This document shows, one piece after another, positions 55,849 to 64,000 of a DNA stretch of 64,000 nucleotides (the stretch's first letter is position 1; every line of letters starts with the position of its first letter). The notes under the pieces were generated by a model that had not been told where the DNA came from, searched no databases, and saw only the letters and a list, made by a program, of their open reading frames with translations. The translations under genes and the position numbers were made by a program. The DNA is from Venturia oleaginea (taxonomy: Eukaryota; Ascomycota; Dothideomycetes; Venturiales; Venturiaceae): contig JABMLP010000009.1 in the NCBI GenBank assembly GCA_013176395.1, positions 434,001 to 498,000 of the forward strand, written 5' to 3'.

Positions 55849-57786
55849 CTACTTCTTCTTACCCTTCGGCTTCTTCTTTTTCGCCGTTTGTCCACCAGCG
55901 ACACTACTAGCAGGTTTCTTCTCCTCATCCATGCCACCTTGGGTGAGACCAGCAGCCTTCGCCTTCCCTTTCCTGCCCTTGGGCCTATACGTGCTACGAT
56001 CACGAAGTGGCAACCATCTCTCTGGGTCCATCTTCTTTCCTTCCTCAAATCCTTCCTTGGGCATGTGTCTCGGTCGTATCTTCTTCTTCTTTGTTTTTGT
56101 ATCATCTTCCGCTGGTCTCTTCTTCGATTCTGTTTTGACTATGACAACAGAAGGAGTAGGTCTCACGACACCTGCATTCTCAAGGTCTGCAGCGTCGATG
56201 TCGGACACGAGGCGTTCGGCTGGTGTGAGGGATTCTAAGGCATCCTTGGGAATTTTCGAGACATCTATCGTTGCGTACGCAGCAACCAGGCCAGCCGTAT
56301 TCGCTTGATCATCGGAATCACGTTCGTAAAGATCCGTAAAGATCTCGCCTGCCACCTTCGCGTCCTCTGGTAGTGAGGATTCCAGAAGTGATGTTCCTGC
56401 AGCTCTGAGGAGAGAAACATGTGGGGCAACTTTATCATCGGCTTTCCGTCTCGATCGCCAGTATGAGGCTGCCTTTGCTAGCTCTGCCCTTGAGTGTGCT
56501 TTGCGTCCTTGTGATGCATACAACGAAACAAGGACACCAATGAGCCCAGGAGTAAATCGCACATCTGATGCCGCCTTCATTTTGGACTCTTCCAGCCTTG
56601 TAAAGAACTTCTCCATCAATGCGATCGCAGACCCGTGGTTGCCTGTCAGAAGATATATCTGAACGACTGTAAGCATGAGCCCAACATCATTCGAGCGCTT
56701 TTCCAGATACGGTAGTATCGCCTTGAGGACAGATTTTCCAGTTTGTCCCTTGGCGACTGCAGCTGCGTTCAGAACAGCACTAACATTGACTGCTGGTGAA
56801 ATGGTCGGAGAGGGTTGCGAGAGGATGTGTGATGCTGTCGATTCTGCTACACCAGGAAATTTGAGGCATAGCAAATTCATGACGGCTTCGTCTTGCTTGA
56901 TGATATTGGACTGGTAATCGAAGGGCATGTCGTTCTTAGATAATCTTGGCGAAGAGTGGAGAGTTCGGTGGGCGAGGTAAGGGTTGGTGAAGGTGTCGGC
57001 AGAGATGGCTGCAGAATTTATTCTGGCAATATTTCTCGTAGAAAGCTCCTGGATATCATCGATATCTATCGTGTCATAGAGCTTCCTTGCTTCGTCCTCT
57101 CGTCCCTGTTGTGCCAGTACGTAGATATACTGGACAATGATGGGCAGTCTCTCAGATTTCTTGTCCTCGTCTGATAAGTATTCACTGCCATTGCAGAGAT
57201 CGATAGCCTTCCTTAGCAGAACCTCTCCTAGGCCCAATTGCCCTCTCCCAATACTGACGCACGCAGCATTGTAGGCGCTTTCAAATGTGTCTGTCCGTTC
57301 TGGCTTCCTCTCAACCAAGTGACCGAGGCCTTTCCATTCCAATTGTGCATTCACTGCGCCACTGTTGATTTTCAAATCAGCCTCCTCATTTGCGACAGCG
57401 GGTGACGATAGCTGTGCGTATAGTTCGGCAGCAGTTTCGAATTTCTCCAGTCTATACGCTGCCTGAGCCAATACATGCTTGATTCCCCTCTCATTTGCGT
57501 TCCCTGAGCTCACAACTTCCTCTGCCTGCTCCAGATTCCCGGACTTGTACAGCGCATACGCATACTCGAATTTGGCCTTCTCTTTCAATGCATCTCCAGA
57601 ATCCTCGAAAGCGCGGACAGCATCATCCCAGCGGTCCTGCTTGAGGAGAGCGACTACGCGGACATGCTGAGCAAGCGGATCGGCCTTAGACTTCTTCAGG
57701 TTCGCATTTGCGGCTTTGAGGAGTTCCTCGTCTGTGTCGAGATGTGTCTGTTTGAGGAGGGCGGCGAGATTCGGGACTGCGGACAT
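55849..57786 (-). CDS. SRP72: signal recognition particle subunit SRP72
   Basis: Single exon, 645 residues, ATG at 57786. The first two-thirds consist of TPR-type helical repeats (for example KFEYAYALYKSGNLEQAEEV and the AAYRLEKFETAAELYAQL helix pair), which bind SRP68. Near the C-terminus (about 585-602) is the SRP72 RNA-binding motif DPERWLPLRDRSTYRP, which contacts 7SL RNA, preceded and followed by strongly basic stretches ending in a Lys-rich tail. SRP72 is part of the cytoplasmic particle that targets secretory and membrane proteins to the ER. Length and motif order are typical. The gene is convergent with the small secreted-protein pseudogene, about 100 bp apart. Confidence 0.96.
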   Translation of the reverse strand: MSAVPNLAALLKQTHLDTDEELLKAANANLKKSKADPLAQHVRVVALLKQDRWDDAVRAFEDSGDALKEKAKFEYAYALYKSGNLEQAEEVVSSGNANERGIKHVLAQAAYRLEKFETAAELYAQLSSPAVANEEADLKINSGAVNAQLEWKGLGHLVERKPERTDTFESAYNAACVSIGRGQLGLGEVLLRKAIDLCNGSEYLSDEDKKSERLPIIVQYIYVLAQQGREDEARKLYDTIDIDDIQELSTRNIARINSAAISADTFTNPYLAHRTLHSSPRLSKNDMPFDYQSNIIKQDEAVMNLLCLKFPGVAESTASHILSQPSPTISPAVNVSAVLNAAAVAKGQTGKSVLKAILPYLEKRSNDVGLMLTVVQIYLLTGNHGSAIALMEKFFTRLEESKMKAASDVRFTPGLIGVLVSLYASQGRKAHSRAELAKAASYWRSRRKADDKVAPHVSLLRAAGTSLLESSLPEDAKVAGEIFTDLYERDSDDQANTAGLVAAYATIDVSKIPKDALESLTPAERLVSDIDAADLENAGVVRPTPSVVIVKTESKKRPAEDDTKTKKKKIRPRHMPKEGFEEGKKMDPERWLPLRDRSTYRPKGRKGKAKAAGLTQGGMDEEKKPASSVAGGQTAKKKKPKGKKK

Positions 57787-58653
57787 GTTGTCGATTATCT
57801 TCGTTTCATTGTATTCTTTGTCGGGGTAGATGGTCTCGTGAGTAGGATATTCGTGAAGGATAATTGAAGTAACTAGATGTCACGTATTTTTGGTGGACTG
57901 GCCGCTGGTGAGGGTGGGGCAAGGACTCCTGGAAACGCCACAGTCAACTGGTCCGAGAAGTAACAACAATCTTCAGTCAATCATTTGAAAGCGACCATCG
58001 CGTTGCAATTTACAGCTACACACTGGGTCTACTGTGAGATGAGTGGCCTGGATGTGGGTGGTCATCAACTGTTCCCCCTTTGACCATTTTGCACAGTTTC
58101 AACTTCATTTAAGAGCATGGGATGGAGTATGGACACAAAATGTTATGTGACTAAAATTGAGCAAGGCAATACTACGGCCAGGCCTTTTAAACTCACGCTG
58201 AGGCCTTGGGAGATGTGAACGTGGAGGGTCGGTATTTCTCCGCAAGAGGAAAGGCATCTATGCAAACATTGAGATGCCTTGCAAGGCAATACATCCTGTA
58301 TTGTAATGGCTAGGAGCAGATGTAATGTCGAGCCCTCGATCGGTTTGCTCAGCTCAATTACCATGCCAAATCAGCTCACCCACCGCTTAATCAGCGTTAA
58401 TATCTCTTGGTACTCGAACACCGCATGCCTGTCGAGGAGCATGCTTGCACAGTCTATTCGCTCAGAGTCGAGGTCATCGTATCAACGAGAATAATCCCCT
58501 GCTGCCGAGCATTCAGGATGCAAATGGCTGATCAAATCATCAAGCCAATAGAGTTACCCGGTAAGATGAACATCAGCTCATCCGACATCATCTATATATC
58601 AACTTACTGCAATGCTTTGAAAAAACGTAGCCCCAGAATTAAAGTTACATACA
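57787..58653. other. intergenic
   Basis: No gene seen in 870 bp. Contains the SRP72 promoter side and the 5' flank of the NmrA-like gene. Confidence 0.5.
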
Positions 58654-59689
58654 ATGTCCAGAACCGTTCTAGTCACAGGCGCAACAGGACGACAAGGTGG
58701 CAGCCTCATCAACTCCCTCCTTGCTTCCCTAGAAGCATCATCAATACAGAACTTTGCCTTGAGCAGGAATCCACAGTCTCCCGCTGCAACAAGACTAAAA
58801 GAGCAAGGGGTAACAATCAAACAAGGTGACCTGAACAATGTTCCTGCCATCTTCGAAAACGCAGAGCTATCAAAACAACCACTTCGGGGCGTCTTCAGCA
58901 TGCAAGTAAGCGTATGTACCTCATAGACTGGAGTAAGTCGTCGACCAATAGAGCTACCAGAACCCAGGCATCAGAGTCTCAGGAGCTGTTGCGGAGATAA
59001 AACAAGGCAAAGCCTTCATCGATGCAGCCGTAACTAAAGGTGTTCACTTCTTCATCTACGCTTCTGTAGATCGTGGTGGCACAGATTCCCCCTCACACCT
59101 ACACCAGTCGCTCAATTCGCCAGTAAGGATGAAATCGAGAAGTACCTCATCGAGAAAGCCGAGAAGAGCATGAAATGGGTTATTCTTCGTCCTACAACTT
59201 TCATGGAGGTAACTATCGATCTTCATTCCTACAGCTATGATGAGAGCAAGCGATGTTGACTTCATTCTGTGTGATTAGAACCTCACCCCGACATCATCGG
59301 CAAAACCTGGGCCTCAGCCTACAAATACATCCTCAAATCCAAGCCCATGCATCTCATCTCCACCACTGACATTGGAAAAGTTGCTGCCACAATCTTCGTC
59401 GCGCCTTCCTCAAAGACCTACGAAAATACATCCATCACTCTTGTGAATGAGAAATTGACTTTTGAGAAGTTGAACTATATATTCCTAGGAAAAAACAGGG
59501 AAGGTTGTTCCAACGATGCCATGGATAGCATTCCAAGCCGTGGTCCTGGGATTGGGTCAACTGAAAATAATGTTTAGATGGTTTCCGGCTGAGCCGCCGG
59601 GGATTGATGCTGAGGAATGTAGGGAGAGGTGGGGATTGATGACGTGGGGAGAGTGGGTGGAGAGGGAGAGTGCTTGGAAGAAGGGATGA
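58654..59689 (+). pseudogene. NmrA-like NAD(P)-binding protein with frameshifts
   Basis: ATG 58654 begins MSRTVLVTGATGRQGGSL, the Rossmann nucleotide-binding turn of the NmrA-like subgroup of atypical short-chain dehydrogenases. After an intron at 58906-58960 the next exon reads KQGKAFIDAAVTKGVHFFIY and YASVDRGG. The frame then shifts near 59085 to FASKDEIEKYLIEKAEKSMK and LRPTTFME. A second intron (59208-59278) is followed by a shift near 59290 (WASAYKYILKSKP, then STTDIGKVAATIF). A third shift near 59492 leads to VPTMPWIAFQAVVLG and a natural-looking end at 59689. Three indels in one kilobase mark a pseudogene, or very poor local sequence quality. Family members act as redox sensors or isoflavone-reductase-like enzymes. 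Confidence 0.85.
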
Positions 59690-60123
59690 TGATAGATTTA
59701 GGATTGGCGAGGGGAATTGGTGGGAGGAGGGATTTGGCTTCCTATGAACGAACGAACTTTGTCATGTCGTTCTCAGTGTTACGATCATGGCTGTCCTGAT
59801 AAGGAACAGACAGATAGATATACACTCTTCAATAAAATTGGGTGTTTGATTCAATTGGTCCTCTTTCCACATTGAAGGCCACATTTAAACCAACCATCCT
59901 TATCATCTATCGTCTAGAATTTCTGCGTATGCTCAGCTCGACTCAACCCGCAGCAACGAAATCCGGGCACGGTAATGTCCGAGCATTTTGGGGAGCAACA
60001 TCGCTGGAAGCTGGCATCTAGAATCTCCTTTACTTCTGCCTCTCGTCTCCATCTTCACCCATCCCTGCTCTCAGGTCCAGGCCTAACTTTCCGTCGTTTC
60101 CTCTTCCACTGATGCCAACTCCC
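59690..60123. other. intergenic
   Basis: No gene seen; lies between the NmrA-like remnant and the 3' end of the TFIIE-alpha gene. Confidence 0.5.
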
Positions 60124-61335
60124 TCAACTGGCATCTTCAAATTCATCATCGTCGGATTCCTCCGCCTCAGCTGCCGGTGTATTCGTAGCCGTAGAAACGT
60201 CGCAAGTCGCAGAGTCATCCAGCTTAATCTTCTTTGCTTCTGAGGGCGTCGCAGTAGCAACCACTTCCTCAAACTGGTCCTCCTCATCGCTCTCGTCCTC
60301 ACTTTCTTCCTCGTTAGCAGTGGAGCGCTTCTGGGCATCGATCATAGCGAAAAGAGATTCCACATCGTCAATTTGAGTCTTCTTCTCCTCAGGCGCATCC
60401 TTCACAATCGCGCCCAGGCCAATCTCGCGCTCCCGTCTTGCCACCTCCTCTCGATTTCCAGCGCTGGTAACCTCGTTCGTGACAGTAGAATGTGTATGCC
60501 ATGAGGGAAGTTGATTTTGTGCGGCTTTTGCTGCCTTGGCCTCTGCATCCGCGGCTTGTTGCGCAGCCGTGTTCTCCGAATTTGTTATAATGGCGACTTC
60601 GATGGTCTGTGCAGGTCCGACGATACCTTTCACGGTTTGTGGCTTGACCTTGACAGGCTCAGATTGATCCATCGCAGGAGCAGCAAGACGTGCCTCCTCC
60701 TTTGGAAGTCTCACCCTATCTCGCATGGCTGAGTCTCCCGTCACCTCTGGAATCTCAAGCCCGTCGATCTTCTGCAGAAGATCGTTGATCCATCCCGTTG
60801 CTGTGTTGAGTTGTCCTACGAGACCATCTGCCTGTATGGATTCTTCGTTCGCTGGATAGTAGTCGAGTGGGAAATCGCATGTATGGCACAAGAAACCGCT
60901 ATTCCTTTGCTGTGGATCCACTTTGTCCACGACCTCAAGCTCCTCCCACTCCGACTTGCATTGCTGGCATTTGTACTCCTTCTTTTTCAGCGTGGGACCA
61001 GCCTTCTTTTTGCGATCTTCGGAGAGAGTGTGTAAGCGGTATTTTATGGCATCGACGGCGCGGCGGTAGTCAACGTAGTAGTATTCCACGGTGGTGGGCT
61101 TGAGAGCATTGGCTTTCTGTTCCTGCTGCAGATAGACGGATATCAAGCCTCCATCCCTCAGTCTACCGGTAACCTTTTGAACTTCAACCCTCGTCATGCT
61201 CTTATTGTTAAAGATCGTGCGGAACTCATCAACGTTGAGGGCTGAATGCTTGATTAGCGCATCTACCATGACTCGGCATTCTACAGGATAGAAACTTCTT
61301 GAAATCATGCGCACGAGTTGCTGAGCGTCGTCCAT
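60124..61335 (-). CDS. TFA1: TFIIE large (alpha) subunit
   Basis: Single exon, 403 residues, ATG at 61335. The N-terminal winged-helix domain starts MDDAQQLVRMISRSFYPVE and runs to about residue 105 (VEYYYVDYRRAVDAIKYRL). The zinc ribbon follows with CQQC near 122-126 and CHTC near 150, four cysteines holding one zinc. The C-terminal half is Ala/Glu/Asp-rich and ends in an acidic DDDEFED tail, the part that binds TFIIH. TFIIE joins the RNA polymerase II pre-initiation complex and recruits TFIIH for promoter opening. All hallmark parts are present. It is transcribed away from PUS1 with 545 bp between the starts. Confidence 0.95.
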   Translation of the reverse strand: MDDAQQLVRMISRSFYPVECRVMVDALIKHSALNVDEFRTIFNNKSMTRVEVQKVTGRLRDGGLISVYLQQEQKANALKPTTVEYYYVDYRRAVDAIKYRLHTLSEDRKKKAGPTLKKKEYKCQQCKSEWEELEVVDKVDPQQRNSGFLCHTCDFPLDYYPANEESIQADGLVGQLNTATGWINDLLQKIDGLEIPEVTGDSAMRDRVRLPKEEARLAAPAMDQSEPVKVKPQTVKGIVGPAQTIEVAIITNSENTAAQQAADAEAKAAKAAQNQLPSWHTHSTVTNEVTSAGNREEVARREREIGLGAIVKDAPEEKKTQIDDVESLFAMIDAQKRSTANEEESEDESDEEDQFEEVVATATPSEAKKIKLDDSATCDVSTATNTPAAEAEESDDDEFEDAS

Positions 61336-61880
61336 GTCGGCGGTGGCTGGTATGGTGCTAGGGGTGTGATTATCGTGTGAAGAGTTTTCAAGCTCTCACA
61401 GCCGCTAGATATTCCGGGACGAAAGTTGGTTTCCAAAACTGTCGGTACCAAAGACTGTCGGTGCCTGTTTGGAGGCTCAAGGAGAAGCGTTCCAGCGTTC
61501 TTCGTGGAGGATCCAAAAGTAAAGTAGATGAGGCCCAGGTCAATGGTTACGATGGGATTGCGGTATTCATGACAAGGTCGAGCATTCCAAGTGTGTATGG
61601 AAGCAAGGACAGGACAAAGACGGCGCGAGTGTCGTGGATTGGCGGTGATTGAGAGAGAAGAAGGGAGCCACAAGTGGAAGACTACCTGATGTTAGAGAGT
61701 TTTAGCACACCTATCTCTATTTCTGGATGAAACTCTCTATTCCAACCCTCAGATCTTCTTTACTTGGCCGAATATTCAAGTATCCAAACACCACACCTGC
61801 TTCATGATTCTCCGGGTACCCACGAGAAGCCTGAACCAAATTAAATTCCAAGTTTCTCGATCCAATTGCTGGACACCAAA
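61336..61880. promoter_or_regulatory. divergent promoter region TFA1 / PUS1
   Basis: 545 bp between two start codons on opposite strands, so both promoters must lie here. No TATA box or known operator is evident. A plus-strand frame (61377-61652) is present but is probably chance. Confidence 0.5.
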
Positions 61881-64000
61881 ATGGCCAACAACGACAAGAC
61901 TCAATCAGACTCTCGCGGCCAGAAGCGCAAGAGGGAAAACGACAAGCCTCACGAGAGAAGAGGCAGACCGAACAAGGGAAGAGACATGGGCCGTGGTGAA
62001 TATTTGTATGCCCAATTGTCACTTTACCAAATTTCTAGTCTCTAACTAAGTAAGCCGATCAGCTGCAGGAAGGAGACAGCGCAACGAAGAATCCCAAGCC
62101 AAACGCGGAAAATGGGACGAAGAGCGCAAAGACGGGCCAGTAGCCACCAACTTCACCAAGGAAGAGATCGAGGCCGACTTGAGACAGCCGAAGCGAAAGG
62201 TGGCAGTTATGCTGGGGTATTCTGGAAGTGGGTATAAAGGCATGCAGATGATGCCCGACCAACCCACGATAGAGGGCGACCTATTCAAAGCATTTGTTGC
62301 TGCGGGTGCCATTTCAAAAGCCAATGCCGACGATCCCAAGAAGTCTTCCTTTGTGCGCTGCGCGAGGACGGATAAAGGTGTACATGCCGCTGGAAACGTC
62401 ATATCATTGAAGCTCATTATCGAAGACCTGGATATCATAAAGAAAATCAACGAGGCTCTTTCACCACAGATTCGAGTATGGGGCATTGAGAGAACAACAG
62501 GGAGCTTCAGTTGCTACCAGGCATGCGATTCACGATGGTACGAGTACTTAATACCTACTTCCTGCTTTCTACCACCACATCCAAAGAGCTACATGGGGAA
62601 AAAAATGGTCGAGTTGGCAGAAGAAGTCAGCGACACCGAAGGCTTCAATTCACGGCAAGAAGAGGTGGCTGGTTTCTGGGAGGAAGCAGAGACGAAACTC
62701 ATACAGCCAATCCTGGAGGGTCTAGATGAAGATATTCGCGTCCAGGTCGAGGAGACACTTCACCGTACTACAACTGATCAAGAAATGATGGAAGATAACG
62801 AGGACGACGAGAACCCAAGCGACGCAGAAGATGCTGTTCCCAAGGATAGTAAAAAGGTGGAGGTCGAGCCGGCAGAGGTCCCAGACACAATGCCTATGGA
62901 ATTTGACGACGCCAGCACAGTTGTGGCAGGCACAGCTCCGGAGCCCGTAGTCGATCCACGACTCCAAGCTGCTACGAAGTCCCTGAAGGCAGCTTACATC
63001 GCCGCAAAGAAGACTTACCGAATCTCCCAAGCCCGCCTCAACCGTGTCCAAGAAGTCTTTGCCGGCTACGAAGGCACACGAAACTACCACAACTACACCG
63101 TCCGCAAATCCTTCTACGATGCCTCTGCCAAACGACACATCCTCTCCTTCGCCGTAAATCCCAAACCTATAATCATTGGCGACACGGAATGGATATCTTT
63201 GAAGGTACATGGCCAGAGTTTCATGATGCATCAGATCCGAAAGATGGTAGGCATGGCCTCTTTAATGGTCCGCTGTGGCACACCAATGTCACGGTTGGAG
63301 GAGACTTTTACAAATGATGTGTTCAGTATTCCCAAGGCACCGGGCTTGGGATTGCTATTGGAACGACCCGTTTTCAACAATTACAATAACAGGGTCAAGG
63401 GAACGGAGAGGAAAAAGATTGACTTTGGCGTTTATGAGAAGGAGATTGATGAGTTCAAGCACAGGGAGATTTACAACAGGATCTTTCGAGAAGAGGAGCA
63501 GGAGAACATGTAAGTTTCCCGATCGCCTACGATTTTGCTGCTCGGGATATCCAAGTTGCATTCCTGGCGAGTTCTCGCGCAGAATTTGTCAAGTCCTCAC
63601 CTACTCAGCTTTGGCGCATCTTTCATATCTTTTGCTAACTCACCATCACAGTTTCCACTCCTTCTTCGCCCACATCGACAATTTCCGCGACCCGGCATTC
63701 CTCTTCCTCAGCTCCAAAGGTCTCAAAGCAAGTGGGAAACCCCGCCTGTCTTCTTCCGGACAGGGCCAGCTTAGTAAAAGTCAGAGAAGAGGAATGCATC
63801 GGGATAGGAGATTTAAGATTACAGGCGACAAGGAGAAAAAAGATGATGAGATTACACTTGTGGATGGGGAAGAAGAAAATGCCGTGGAGGAGGTTGTCAA
63901 GGCTGCGGCTCTCAAGACGGAGGCGGATGGTGGGGTGGAAGAAATTGTTAAGGTTGTTGAGAAGGAGGTTGAGGATATCAAAGACGCCGATGATGTGGTA
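61881..64000 (+). CDS. PUS1: tRNA pseudouridine synthase Pus1, 3' end beyond window
   Basis: Exon 1 opens with ATG 61881 (basic Lys/Arg-rich nuclear-type start) to a GTATGC donor at 62006. The acceptor is between 62054 and 62068 (three candidates; 62054 keeps the frame). Exon 2 runs to 63509 and a 142-bp intron (63510-63651) leads to exon 3, open to the window end. The catalytic Asp lies in CARTDKGVHAAGN (codon at 62371). Also present are GYSGSGYKGMQ, YEGTRNYHNYT and MMHQIRKMVG, typical of the TruA/Pus1 family. An acidic insertion (about 62780-62960) separates the two halves. Pus1 converts uridines to pseudouridine in tRNAs and some other RNAs in the nucleus. The end is Lys/Glu/Val-rich. The stop codon is not in the window. 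Confidence 0.93.

Noticed and set aside
1..64000. Search for CRISPR arrays, rRNA, bacterial-type operons or a biosynthetic cluster
   Set aside because: None present; gene order shows unrelated single genes with fungal introns.

Overview
The window is nuclear DNA of a filamentous ascomycete (Pezizomycotina). Introns are short (44-142 bp, usually GT..AG with a CTAAC-like branch site). The conserved genes are fungal in type: a family-X DNA polymerase, a Zn2Cys6 regulator, SRP72, TFIIE-alpha and Pus1. The transposons are of Fot1/pogo, Tc1/mariner and Ty1/copia type. Small cysteine-rich secreted proteins in the repeat-rich parts would fit a plant-associated fungus; that part is inference and the species cannot be named from the sequence.

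Layout. 0-9.2 kb: gene-poor, only a small membrane protein (1.3-1.6 kb) and degraded coding traces. 9.3-10.8 kb: a Tc1-like element whose transposase has a stop exactly at the third catalytic residue, fused to the 3' half of a mitochondrial porin (VDAC) gene. 11.7-12.0 kb: a secreted-protein ORF without an ATG. 12-18.5 kb: repeat nest with an 81-bp direct repeat, a 357-bp foldback element, and a Fot1/pogo element cut by a truncated copia retrotransposon. 19.5-20 kb: a three-exon, eight-cysteine secreted protein. 20-24.8 kb: gene remnants, including an amino-acid permease fragment and a decayed propeller-like gene. 25.5-27.7 kb: DNA polymerase IV/lambda. 29.7-32.2 kb: Zn2Cys6 transcription factor with a stack of minisatellites upstream. 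35-40.2 kb: an F-box-like protein and a 1,159-residue copper-type P1B-ATPase with a cysteine-rich N-terminus. 40.7-42.5 kb: a full-length Fot1/pogo element with perfect ends but two stop codons. 43.5-46.5 kb: aquaporin remnant, intact cupin gene, unrecognised remnant, and a ten-cysteine secreted protein with a 22-bp minisatellite upstream. 47.5-49.5 kb: MITE-like elements. 51-54.6 kb: an uncharacterised gene interrupted (possibly within an intron) by a Tc1/mariner-like element with 51-bp perfect inverted ends, then an uncharacterised two-exon fungal protein. 55.3-64 kb: a cysteine-rich secreted-protein pseudogene, SRP72, an NmrA-like pseudogene, TFIIE-alpha and, divergently, PUS1 running off the window end.

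The genes do not form one pathway. The picture is a mosaic: compact housekeeping islands (25-40 kb, 53-64 kb) alternate with transposon-rich stretches holding secreted cysteine-rich proteins and dead genes. I found no RNA gene and no CRISPR array. I found no convincing unknown multi-gene system. The most noteworthy items are the four secreted-protein loci, the transposase-porin chimera, the MITE families and the promoter minisatellites.
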